Source: NCED01 sp035493955 (lineage in GTDB: Bacteria; Pseudomonadota; Alphaproteobacteria; Caulobacterales; Caulobacteraceae). Taken from it: DNA of 64,000 nt. Shown here piece after piece: positions 31,426 to 39,935 of the stretch. Positions within the stretch are counted from its first letter, which is position 1, and each line of letters begins with the position of its first letter. The stretch lies in NCBI GenBank assembly GCA_035493955.1, contig DATJHI010000039.1:12058-76057 (forward strand), written 5' to 3'. The translations under genes and the position numbers were made by a program. A model generated the notes under the pieces. That model saw only the letters and a list, made by a program, of their open reading frames with translations. It was not told the DNA's origin and ran no database searches.

Positions 31426-33222
31426 CTAGCGCGCGTCCAGGTTGATGACGTCGTGCAGGTGGATGGCCAGCTCCACCGCGAAGCGCCGCTCCGGGGTCTC
31501 GACGTCTATGCCGAACAGTTCCTGGATCCGGGTCAGACGATAGCGCAGCGTCGTCACATGCAGGTCCAGCGCATTGGCGCAGGCCTGGCTGCGGCACCCT
31601 TCCCGCAGGTAGGTGCAGAGCGTCTCGAGATAAGGCGTCCCATGCTCCCGGTCGTGGGCGGCGATCACGCCCACGCTCTCCTGGACGAAGCTGCGCACAT
31701 CGGCGGCGTCGGCGGCGGTGACCAGCATGGGCAGCGGCCCGAAATCCTGGTTGGAGAGCACGCCCGTGCTGCCGAAGCTCTGCGCGATCCGAATCCGCCG
31801 CCGGCACCGTTCCCACGCCGTCGCGTAGTCGGTCACGGACGCGCAGCGCTCCGAAAGCAAAACGATAGGGGGCTGGCCGAAGTAGCGCGTCACCTCGCTC
31901 GCCAACCGCGGCAGGACCTTGTCCAGACGGCCGGCCGCGCGGGCGTCCTCACAGGCCACCAGGCAGACCAGGCTGCTTTCGTGAACCAGAGTGGCGGCGC
32001 TGAGGCCGTTCTGCTCCATGAGCCGGGCGGCCACGTGATGCAGGTCCACCGCCGACCAGCGGGGATCGCCCGCCCCCGACGGCAGTTCGACGACCAGCAT
32101 CTGGCGGGGATTAGCCAGATTGAGGCCAAGGCGCTGGGCGCGCTGAAGGACGTCTTCGACATCGCGCCAGCGGCGTTCGACGATCTCGCGGAACAGTTCG
32201 CTCAGGGTGCGGGTCTCGAAGCGGAAGCGCACGAAGCTGCGCATCAACTGGACGCTCAACGCGAACCGCGCGCTCTCAAGCAGGAGCAGATCGAGGTCGC
32301 TGAACTCCCGCTGCGTGGGAAAGATCATCAAGGCGCCCACGGCCTCGCCGTCGACGGTGAGCGGCTCGATCTTGGGCGCGACCAGGAGACGGTGCGGGCC
32401 GCTCTCGAGGACCAGGGTTTCGGGCGCCTCCCGCGGCTGGTCCAGCGCGGCCCTGGCGGCCTTGATCAGCGGCCGGTGCAAGGCGGTGTCGACGGCCCCG
32501 CGCCAAGCCTCGTCGTCGAAGTGGGCCTGGCTGGGCGACCGGCCGGCGACGACGCTGTTGGTCGAGAAATCGACGACGACCAGCGGATTGGGCAGAAGCC
32601 TCTCGATGGCGGCGGCCAGAGAGGCGACCGGAGCGCCGGAGAGGGCCTGGTTGAGGAAGGAGGTATGACCTTCGAGGGCCGACTGCAGGCGTTCACCCGC
32701 CCGTCGCTCCTCCAGCAGGCGATGCTGTTTCTCCACCGCGATCTCGCCCAGGTGCACGATGAGGCCGATGAAGGCCAGCTCGTCCTCCGAGACGTCTTTC
32801 AGGTGGCGCGAGATCACGCTCATGACCATCGGCCGCCCCTCGTCGTCGAGACAGCTCATGGGCACGACCAGCACGGTCCGGTAATCCCGCTCGAACGCCT
32901 CGCGCCGGTAGCCCGGGAACTCCTCGGATTCGCGGGCGTCGCGGATGTAGACCGGCTCGTTTCGGGTCAGCGCGATGACGGCCGGGCTGGTGGCGAGCTC
33001 CCAGCGATCGGACAGGGGCTTGCCCAGCAGGGTCGGATCGTAGCGGCACATCACGTAGGCGAAGCCGTGAACGGCGTCGATGCTCATGATCGAGCCCATG
33101 CTCCAGTCGGCATGGCGGCAAGCGGCGAGGACTAGCTGACTGAGGACCGTCGGGAGATCGATGCCCGAATTGATCAGGCTGGCGACATCTCGAAGAGATC
33201 GAATGCGCGACCTCTGATCCAA
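31426..33222 (-). CDS. GAF-PucR type transcriptional regulator
   Basis: This is a protein of about 598 residues. A GAF-like domain occupies the first ~170 residues (DVASLINSGIDLPTVLSQLV...), a middle GGDEF-like/sugar-diacid region follows, and the C-terminal PucR helix-turn-helix reads LREGCRSQACANALDLHVTTLRYRLTRIQELFGID. I chose the TTG at 33222 with GGGAG upstream; the frame remains open to a GTG at 33372, which would leave only 23 bases to the divergent gene. It probably controls the divergent AA_synth-dehydrogenase genes, the receptor operon, or both. Confidence 0.8.
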   Translation of the reverse strand: MDQRSRIRSLRDVASLINSGIDLPTVLSQLVLAACRHADWSMGSIMSIDAVHGFAYVMCRYDPTLLGKPLSDRWELATSPAVIALTRNEPVYIRDARESEEFPGYRREAFERDYRTVLVVPMSCLDDEGRPMVMSVISRHLKDVSEDELAFIGLIVHLGEIAVEKQHRLLEERRAGERLQSALEGHTSFLNQALSGAPVASLAAAIERLLPNPLVVVDFSTNSVVAGRSPSQAHFDDEAWRGAVDTALHRPLIKAARAALDQPREAPETLVLESGPHRLLVAPKIEPLTVDGEAVGALMIFPTQREFSDLDLLLLESARFALSVQLMRSFVRFRFETRTLSELFREIVERRWRDVEDVLQRAQRLGLNLANPRQMLVVELPSGAGDPRWSAVDLHHVAARLMEQNGLSAATLVHESSLVCLVACEDARAAGRLDKVLPRLASEVTRYFGQPPIVLLSERCASVTDYATAWERCRRRIRIAQSFGSTGVLSNQDFGPLPMLVTAADAADVRSFVQESVGVIAAHDREHGTPYLETLCTYLREGCRSQACANALDLHVTTLRYRLTRIQELFGIDVETPERRFAVELAIHLHDVINLDAR

Positions 33223-33395
33223 AACAGGCTCCCGGTCTGGGACGGCAACGTAAGACCGTACGCCACGGACACGCGCATAGCCTACGCCATTTCCGAGCAC
33301 GTCTCGCGCAATTCGTCCTTCGAACAGGAGAATGAAGGCCCCTGCCCGCCCTCTGTACAGTTTGGGTCCCACCCAGCCACAGAAGAAGCAGCGAC

Positions 33396-33995
33396 ATGGA
33401 TTTCGGCCTGAGGAAGATCAGCACCTTCGTCGAGGAGACCTTGATCGAGGGCGGCCGTCCGACCGAGCGGCCGGTCACCATGGTGGTGGTGGCGGCGGTC
33501 CTTCGGAACCCCTGGGCGGGACAGGGCTTCGTCGAGGATCTTCAGCCGGAGATCCGTCGGGTCGCGCCCGTCCTCGGCAAGATCATGACCGACCGCCTGG
33601 TGGCCGCGATGCCGGCCCACCGGGTCGAAGCCTACGGCAAGACCGCGGCGGTGGGCGTCAATGGCGAGATCGAGCACGGCTCGGCGCTGATCCACACCCT
33701 GCGGTTCGGGAACATCTTCCGCGAGGCCGTGGGCGGCACGACCTATCTGGAGTTCACCAATACCCGGGTGGGGCCGGGCGCGCTGCTGTCGCTGCCGATG
33801 ATCCACAAGAGCGAATCCGGAAAACGATCGCATTTCCTGACCTCCACCTTCCAGATCGCCGACGCGCCGGTCGCCGACGAGGTGCTCGTCGCCATCGGCG
33901 CCTCCGACAGCGGACGGGCCCACCCCCGCATCGCCGACCGTTTCCAGGACATCGCTGCGATGGAGGCCGAGGCTGCCGCCGTCACGGGCGTCTGA
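33396..33995 (+). CDS. amino acid synthesis family protein (AA_synth, DUF1185)
   Basis: This is a 199-residue protein of the AA_synth family (PF06684). Matching features are the start LRKISTFVEETLIEGGRP, the AYGKTAAVGVNGEIEHGSALIH stretch and GGTTYLEFTNTRVGPGALLSLPMIHK. Despite the family name, a catalytic role is not established. Relatives often lie beside amidases, dehydrogenases and PucR-type regulators in nitrogen-compound degradation loci. It is followed four bases later by a semialdehyde dehydrogenase gene. Confidence 0.85.
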   Translation: MDFGLRKISTFVEETLIEGGRPTERPVTMVVVAAVLRNPWAGQGFVEDLQPEIRRVAPVLGKIMTDRLVAAMPAHRVEAYGKTAAVGVNGEIEHGSALIHTLRFGNIFREAVGGTTYLEFTNTRVGPGALLSLPMIHKSESGKRSHFLTSTFQIADAPVADEVLVAIGASDSGRAHPRIADRFQDIAAMEAEAAAVTGV

Positions 33996-33999
33996 TCCC

Positions 34000-35457
34000 A
34001 TGAACCCGATCGGCCTGGCCGACCCGGCCCTGCTGCGCACGCAGGCGTTCATCGACGGCCTGTGGCGCGACGCGCAAGGCGGCGCGACCTTGCGCGTCGA
34101 CAACCCGTCAACCGGGGCCCCGATAGGTTTCGTGCCAGACTGTGGGATCGCGGAAACCGCAGAGGCGATTGCGGCGGCAGACGCCGCGTTCGAAGGGTGG
34201 AAAGCCGCTCCATCGGCCCATCGCGGGGCGATGCTGGAGCGTTGGGGCAAGCTGATCCTCGCCAACGCCGAAGACCTGGCGCGCATCCTGACCGCCGAAC
34301 AGGGCAAGCCGCTCGCGGAGGCCAGGGCCGAGGTGCTTTATGGCGCGCGTTTCGTGACGTGGTTCGCCGAGGAGAGCCGGCGCCTCTACGGTTCGACCAT
34401 TCCGGCCCCGAGCGAGGATCGTCGGATCCTGGTGCTGAAGGAGCCGGTCGGCGTCTCCGCCGCCATAACCCCCTGGAACTTCCCGATCGCGATGGTGACC
34501 AGGAAGGTCGCTCCGGCGCTGGCCGCCGGCTGCCCGATGATCGTCAAACCGTCGGAGATCACGCCCTATTCCGCCCTGGCGCTCGCCGAGCTTGCCCACA
34601 GGGCGGGGGTTCCGGCCGGCGTACTGAGCGTTGTGACCGGCCGTCCCGAAGCCATCGGCGAAGCGCTGTGCGCCAGCCCGCAGGTGAGGAAGCTTTCGTT
34701 CACGGGCTCGACCCGGGTGGGGGCGATGCTGATGCGTCAGTGCGCCGACACCGTGAAGAAGCTCAGCCTGGAGCTCGGCGGCAACGCGCCCTTCATCGTC
34801 TTCGAAGACGCCGACCTCGACCTGGCCGTCGCCGGCCTCATCGCCAGCAAGTTCCGCAACGCAGGCCAGACCTGCGTCTGCGCCAACCGCATCCTCGTAC
34901 AGGACAGGGTCTACGACATCTTCGCCGCCAAGCTGGTGGCGGCCGTCGCCGGCCTGAAGCCCGCGGACGGCTTCGCGGAAGACTCCACGCTCGGACCGCT
35001 GATCAATGCGGCGGCGGTCGCCAAGGTGGAGGCCCATATGGCCGACGCGCTCGCCAAGGGCGGACGGCGGCTGACTCCCGTCCCTGGAGAAAGGAGCGGC
35101 CAATTCGTGGCCCCGATCGTGATCGGCGAGGCCGACGCCTCCATGCGGCTCGCCCATGAGGAGACCTTCGGGCCCCTGGCTCCGCTTTTCCGGTTCGGCT
35201 CCGAGGACGAGGCGGTCGCGCTCGCGAATGCGACGCCCTACGGCCTGGCCGCCTACTTCTACACCGGCGACCTGCGGCGCTCCTGGCGCGTGGCCGAGCG
35301 GCTCGAGGCCGGCATGATCGGCCTCAATACCGGAAACATCTCGATGGAGGTCGCGCCCTTCGGCGGGGTCAAACAATCCGGCTTCGGCCGCGAGGGCGCC
35401 CAACTGGGCATTGAGGAGTACCTCGTGACCAAGACCGTCCACATCGCCGGTCTGTAG
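34000..35457 (+). CDS. gabD: NAD(P)-dependent succinate-semialdehyde dehydrogenase
   Basis: This is a 485-residue ALDH of the GabD type: Cys292 in NAGQTCVCANR with the second redox-regulatory cysteine two residues later, Glu258 in LELGGNAP, and the cofactor lysine Lys183 in IVKPSE. It oxidises succinate semialdehyde to succinate, feeding the TCA cycle. It follows the AA_synth gene by four bases, so the two are co-transcribed. This is the second GabD-like enzyme in the window, and unlike the first it keeps the canonical lysine. Confidence 0.92.
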   Translation: MNPIGLADPALLRTQAFIDGLWRDAQGGATLRVDNPSTGAPIGFVPDCGIAETAEAIAAADAAFEGWKAAPSAHRGAMLERWGKLILANAEDLARILTAEQGKPLAEARAEVLYGARFVTWFAEESRRLYGSTIPAPSEDRRILVLKEPVGVSAAITPWNFPIAMVTRKVAPALAAGCPMIVKPSEITPYSALALAELAHRAGVPAGVLSVVTGRPEAIGEALCASPQVRKLSFTGSTRVGAMLMRQCADTVKKLSLELGGNAPFIVFEDADLDLAVAGLIASKFRNAGQTCVCANRILVQDRVYDIFAAKLVAAVAGLKPADGFAEDSTLGPLINAAAVAKVEAHMADALAKGGRRLTPVPGERSGQFVAPIVIGEADASMRLAHEETFGPLAPLFRFGSEDEAVALANATPYGLAAYFYTGDLRRSWRVAERLEAGMIGLNTGNISMEVAPFGGVKQSGFGREGAQLGIEEYLVTKTVHIAGL

Positions 35458-35624
35458 CCCCCGCACCGGCTGATCGGGCCGCCACCTGCCGGAGGGCCGC
35501 GGTTTCGGCCTTCCCGAGCAACAAAGGGCCTGGCGCTTCCCCGAGGCGTAGGAAGACAGGGTCGTCCACACCGTCCCACGCTGAGCGGACCATCCAGTCG
35601 GCCCGACCCGAAGGAAAAACCGCG

Positions 35625-37055
35625 ATGTTCACCTGTTCGCCTGGCGAGGAAAGCAAGCCGCAGGGTTACGACTGCCCGTGCCACAATCCGGCGTTCGCCC
35701 GCCTTTCCGCCCGGATGGCGAACGAATTCTCCCGGCGGTCGGTCCTGCGCGGAGCCGCCGCCGGCGCCGCCACGGCGGCGTTCTGGCCGGTTGTCGCTTC
35801 GGCCCATATTCCGGAGGCGCCCAAGAGCGCCGTGGCCTTCACCAACGCCAAGGTGTTCGACGGCAAGTCCAACAAGCTGCTGACCGGCGTCCGGGTGGTG
35901 GTGCAGGGCGACCGGATCAAGGCGCTCGAAGCAGGCGACAAGCCGTTGGACGGGGCGACGCAGGTCATCGACTGCGGCGGGCGCACCCTGATGCCCGGCC
36001 TGATCGACGCCCACTGGCACGCCATGGGGGCGGGGATGCCGTTCAACGATATGGACAAGGCCGACGTCGGCTATCTCAACCTCGTCGCGGGCGAGGAGGC
36101 GGAACGCACCGTGCTGCGGGGGTTCACCAGCGTCCGCGACGTGGGCGGCCCGAGCTTCGGCCTCAAGCGCGCCATCGATACGGGCGTGACGCCCGGTCCC
36201 CGGATCTGGCCGTCGGGCGCGGCGATCTCGCAGACCGGGGGCCATGGAGACCACAGGACAGCCAGCGAAGTGGCGGCGGGGCGGGAGTCCCCGAACGTCG
36301 CCGACGGCGTGGACGCCATGCTCAAGTGCGTGCGCGAGCAGTTGCTGCTCGGCGCCAGCCACATCAAGCTTTGCGCCGGCGGCGGGATCTGGTCCGACTA
36401 CGACCCGATCGACAGCACCCAGTACACCGAAGCCGAACTGCGCGCCGCCGTGGAGGCCGCGGAGAACTGGAACACCTACGTCACCGTCCACGCCTACACC
36501 CCGCGGGCCGTCCAGACGGCCGTGCGCGCCGGCGTGAAGTGCATCGAACACGGGCACCTGATCGACGAGGAGACCGCGCGCATCCTCGCAGACAAGGGCA
36601 TCTGGCTTTCGCTGCAGCCCTTCCTCGACAACGCCTTCTCCCCCATCGACACCGACCCGAAACGCCGGGTCAAACAGATCGCCGTCCATCAGGGGACGGA
36701 CACGGCCTACGGCTTCGCCAAGAAGTACAAGATCAAGACCGCCTGGGGCACGGACATCGGCGGCGGCCCTCAATGGACGGTCAACCAGGGCGGGCTGCTG
36801 GCGAGCCTGGACCGCTGGTACACGCCGGTCGAAATCCTGAAGATGGCCACCGGCGCCAACGGCGAATTGTGCGCCCTGAGCGGGCCGCGCAATCCGTATC
36901 CGGCCAAGATCGGCGTGATCGAGCCGGCCGCCTACGCCGACCTTCTGTTGGTGGACGGCGACCCCACCGCCGACATCCGGCTGGTCGCGGATCCGGGCAA
37001 GAACTTCAAGATCATCATGAAGGACGGGCGGATCTATAAAAACACCCTGGTCTAG
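35625..37055 (+). CDS. Tat-exported metal-dependent amidohydrolase (Xaa-Pro dipeptidase/ochratoxinase-like)
   Basis: This is a 476-residue amidohydrolase-superfamily enzyme. A Tat motif SRRSVLRGA is at 36-44. The binuclear metal site is visible: His130-Trp-His132, Lys248 (carbamylated in relatives) in SHIKLCAGGG, His289, His309 and Asp377 in AWGTDIGG. Relatives cleave C-terminal amino acids from peptides or N-acyl conjugates. The unusual N-terminal segment before the Tat motif contains Cys17 and Cys19. GAAGGA precedes the ATG. Confidence 0.87.
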   Translation: MFTCSPGEESKPQGYDCPCHNPAFARLSARMANEFSRRSVLRGAAAGAATAAFWPVVASAHIPEAPKSAVAFTNAKVFDGKSNKLLTGVRVVVQGDRIKALEAGDKPLDGATQVIDCGGRTLMPGLIDAHWHAMGAGMPFNDMDKADVGYLNLVAGEEAERTVLRGFTSVRDVGGPSFGLKRAIDTGVTPGPRIWPSGAAISQTGGHGDHRTASEVAAGRESPNVADGVDAMLKCVREQLLLGASHIKLCAGGGIWSDYDPIDSTQYTEAELRAAVEAAENWNTYVTVHAYTPRAVQTAVRAGVKCIEHGHLIDEETARILADKGIWLSLQPFLDNAFSPIDTDPKRRVKQIAVHQGTDTAYGFAKKYKIKTAWGTDIGGGPQWTVNQGGLLASLDRWYTPVEILKMATGANGELCALSGPRNPYPAKIGVIEPAAYADLLLVDGDPTADIRLVADPGKNFKIIMKDGRIYKNTLV

Positions 37056-37373
37056 CGGATCGGCCGCAGGCGCCGGGGCGGCGCATCGCGGTTCGCACTC
37101 CGATGATCGCCGGAGGCGCAGAAGCGGAGCGTCGGCCGTCTGAGCAGTTTAGATGTCGGCCTGCCCGGGACAAATCGCGCGGCGCATCCTAAGCCACTTA
37201 GGAGCGAGTGGGATCGCATCGCTCACGCCCAGGTAATGACTTTTCACCCTTAAGTAATGGCTTTCGAGCGACTCTCCCTCGCGTCCCGATTGTCGTCGTC
37301 GGGCTGTTGCGGGATCACCGCCGCCCACCGCGCGGTTCCGCAGACAAAACAGCAGGGGGCTGTAAAGGACGCC
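37056..37373. promoter_or_regulatory. promoter region of the TonB receptor-YfiR-kinase operon
   Basis: This 318-base gap holds no convincing gene. A perfect short palindrome CCTAAG-CCA-CTTAGG is at 37188-37202, followed by GAGCGA...TCGCTC arms, and then two related copies of GTAATG(A/G)CTTT about 20 bases apart (about 37232 and 37253). The cluster is a good candidate for operator sites. The frame open from 37257 lacks a ribosome site and is rejected as the coding start. Confidence 0.4.
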
Positions 37374-39356
37374 ATGCCGAGTTCGCGCCCTGGACGGATC
37401 GGCTGGCCCTGTGGCCGGCTCGGCGCTTCGGCGATCGGGGGCGCGATAGGCGCGCTTGGGCTCGTCCTGCCGGCGGCGGCGCAAGCCAGCGAACAAGTCC
37501 CGTTCAACCTGAGCAGCCTCTCGATCGAGGAACTGGCCAATATAGAGATCTACTCGGTGGCCAAGAGCGCCGAGCCGCTGAGCGAGGCACCGGCGGCGGT
37601 CTTCGTCATCACTCACGACGACATCGTCCGGTCCGGCGCCGCCACCGTGCCGGACATGTTGCGGCTGGCCCCGAACCTGCAGGTGGCCCAGATCACCGCC
37701 ACCAGCTTCGCCATAACCGCGCGGGGCTTCAACGGCAGCGCCTCGGACAAGCTGCTGGTGCTGGTGGACGGGCGCAGCGTCTACACCCCCTTCGTCTCGG
37801 GGGTCTTCTGGGACGCGCAAAACGTGCTCCCCGAAGACGTCGAACGTATCGAGGTGATCAGCGGACCGGGCGCGGCCCTGTGGGGCGCCAATGCGGTCAA
37901 CGGGGTGATCAACATCGTCACGCGCAAGGCGTCGGACACCCAGGGTTTGCTCCTGTCGGGCGGCGGCGGATCGTTGGAGCGCAGAGGCGCGGTGCGATAC
38001 GGCGGCAAGCTGGGGCCCGACCTGGCCTTCCGCGTCTATGGCATGGCCGCCGACCATAGCCACGATCTGACCGGCGCGGGAGCAGACGCCAAGGACGGAT
38101 GGTCTCAGGGCCAGGGCGGCTTCCGCATCGATTGGACGCCCGGACGCGACGTGGCGACGCTGCAGGGCGACATCTACAAAGGTTCGGAAGACCAGCCGAC
38201 CACGCCGGACATGTCGATCCGGGGCCACAACCTGCTTGCCCGCTGGATGCACACCCTGTCCGCCAGTTCGATGCTGCAGGTCCAAGCCTACTACGACGAC
38301 ATCGCGCGCTCGGTCCCCACCGTCGCCGACCAGTCGCTGCGCACCTACGACCTGGACGTGCAGCACAGCTTCGCCGTGGGATCTCGCCAGCAGATCGTCT
38401 GGGGCGGCGGCGTCAGGGTGATGCGGGACAACTTCGTCATCGTCCCGAACAACCCCTCCAGCCCCTACAATCAATTCTTCGATCCGGTGAGCCGAACCCT
38501 CACCTTGAGCAACGTCTTCGTCCAGGACACGGTCGACCTGAAGCCGACGCTCAAATTGATCCTTGGGCTGAAGGTCGAGGACGATCCCTATGTGGCGGCG
38601 GCTCCGCTTCCAAGCGTTCGGCTGTCGTGGAAGGTCAGCGGCGACGACCTGCTGTGGGCGTCCGTGTCGCGCGCCATCCGCGCGCCCTCGCGCCTGGACC
38701 GCGACTTCTTCGAGACCAGCGGCTCGACCGTGGTGCTGAAGGGCGGGAATTTCCAGGCGGAACAGCTCGTCGCCTATGAGGTCGGCTATCGCGGACAGCG
38801 GTCGGCGCGGCTCTCCGCCTCGGTGTCGGCGTTCTACAATGTCTACCAGGACCTCAGGACCTTCGAGTTCTCCCCGGGCGGCGGCCTGCCGCTCACGATC
38901 CAGAACAGGATGGAGGGCGCCACCTACGGCGTCGAGGTGTGGACGAGCTACCAGGCGGTGCGGTGGTGGCGCCTGACGGCCGGCTTCAACTGGCTGCACG
39001 AGAACCTGCGTTTCAAGGCCGGCGCCAGCAAGCTCGGCGGCATCTCGAGCGCCGGCAACGATCCCGACTATCAGGTCTCCTTGCGCTCAACGATGGACCT
39101 CAGCCGGAGCGTCGCCCTGGACCTCGACCTGCGCAGCATCGGGGCCCTGCCCGAGCCGGCCTCGCCGGCCTACACCGAGCTCAACGGAAAGCTTAGCTGG
39201 GCCGTGACGGACAGGATCGAACTCTCGCTCGTCGGAGCCAACCTCCTCCACGCCCGGCATACCGAATTCGGCCAGGGCGCCGCGAGCGTCCAATTGGGCG
39301 CCACCGGCGTCGAGACCGGCCGCAGTCTCACTCTCAACGCTCGATTGAGATATTGA
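37374..39356 (+). CDS. TonB-dependent receptor of a YfiR/kinase cassette
   Basis: This is a 660-residue outer-membrane receptor. After the signal segment the mature N-terminus reads LSSLSIEELANIEIYSVAK, then AEPLSEAPAAVFVITHDDI, a form typical of receptors encoded beside YfiR-like proteins. The plug ends with RIEVISGPGAALWGANAVNGVINI and the barrel ends LNARLRY. I chose the ATG at 37374 preceded by AAAGGA. It is followed immediately by YfiR, a sensor kinase and a receiver, which suggests signalling rather than, or in addition to, transport. Confidence 0.88.
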   Translation: MPSSRPGRIGWPCGRLGASAIGGAIGALGLVLPAAAQASEQVPFNLSSLSIEELANIEIYSVAKSAEPLSEAPAAVFVITHDDIVRSGAATVPDMLRLAPNLQVAQITATSFAITARGFNGSASDKLLVLVDGRSVYTPFVSGVFWDAQNVLPEDVERIEVISGPGAALWGANAVNGVINIVTRKASDTQGLLLSGGGGSLERRGAVRYGGKLGPDLAFRVYGMAADHSHDLTGAGADAKDGWSQGQGGFRIDWTPGRDVATLQGDIYKGSEDQPTTPDMSIRGHNLLARWMHTLSASSMLQVQAYYDDIARSVPTVADQSLRTYDLDVQHSFAVGSRQQIVWGGGVRVMRDNFVIVPNNPSSPYNQFFDPVSRTLTLSNVFVQDTVDLKPTLKLILGLKVEDDPYVAAAPLPSVRLSWKVSGDDLLWASVSRAIRAPSRLDRDFFETSGSTVVLKGGNFQAEQLVAYEVGYRGQRSARLSASVSAFYNVYQDLRTFEFSPGGGLPLTIQNRMEGATYGVEVWTSYQAVRWWRLTAGFNWLHENLRFKAGASKLGGISSAGNDPDYQVSLRSTMDLSRSVALDLDLRSIGALPEPASPAYTELNGKLSWAVTDRIELSLVGANLLHARHTEFGQGAASVQLGATGVETGRSLTLNARLRY

Positions 39357-39358
39357 GC

Positions 39359-39934
39359 ATGGCCCCGCGCGGCGCCTTTGGAGGCCTGTCGCCAAGCCTG
39401 GCGAGGCTGCTGAGCGTCGCCGTGCTCGTCGCCATGCCGGCGTCGGCCGGCGCCCAGGACGCCTCCATCGAGTACGCCGTGAAGGCGAACTACCTCTATA
39501 AGTTCGCGTCGTTCGTCGGGTGGCCGGAGACGGCGTTCCCATCCGCCCAAAGCCCCTTCGTCCTGTGCGTCGCCGGCGGGGACCCCTTCGGGCCGGCGCT
39601 GGAGCAGGCCGTGCGCGGCCAGTCGGTGGACCAGCATCCGGCTGTGATCCGCCGCCTGAAGGACTCCGACTCTGCGGCCGGATGCCATATCCTCTTCGCG
39701 GGCGGCTCGGGCGCTCGGCCGGCGGTCGACACCGTGCGCAGCGTCCGCGGGGCCCCCGTGCTGACGGTGAGCGATCAGTCGCGAGGCGCCAGCGGCGCGA
39801 TCATCCAGTTCGCCGTGCAGAACAATCGCGTGCGTTTCACCATCGACGCCGAGGCCGCCGCGGTGAACCGGGTCATCATCAGCTCCAAACTCCTGAGCCT
39901 GGCGATCTCGGTGAAACCCGGGGGCAGGAGCTGA
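39359..39934 (+). CDS. YfiR family periplasmic protein
   Basis: This is a 191-residue protein with a signal peptide ending ASAGAQ. The mature part EYAVKANYLYKFASFVGWP and the CVAGGDPFG, IIQFAVQNNRVRFTIDAEAA stretches define the YfiR (DUF4154) family. In Pseudomonas, YfiR is a periplasmic repressor that binds the sensor domain of the cyclase YfiN and responds to redox or envelope cues. Here the downstream partner is a histidine kinase with a similar periplasmic domain. The ATG at 39359 is two bases after the receptor stop; a TTG overlapping the stop is an alternative. Confidence 0.88.
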   Translation: MAPRGAFGGLSPSLARLLSVAVLVAMPASAGAQDASIEYAVKANYLYKFASFVGWPETAFPSAQSPFVLCVAGGDPFGPALEQAVRGQSVDQHPAVIRRLKDSDSAAGCHILFAGGSGARPAVDTVRSVRGAPVLTVSDQSRGASGAIIQFAVQNNRVRFTIDAEAAAVNRVIISSKLLSLAISVKPGGRS

Positions 39935-39935
39935 C

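Noticed and set aside
31082..31816. Minus-strand frame upstream of the TonB receptor
   Set aside because: It is an out-of-frame reading of the PucR-type gene; composition is not protein-like.
33223..33372. N-terminal extension of the PucR-type regulator
   Set aside because: The GTG start would leave only 23 bases to the divergent gene, and the extension has no domain similarity; a TTG with a ribosome site at 33222 fits better.
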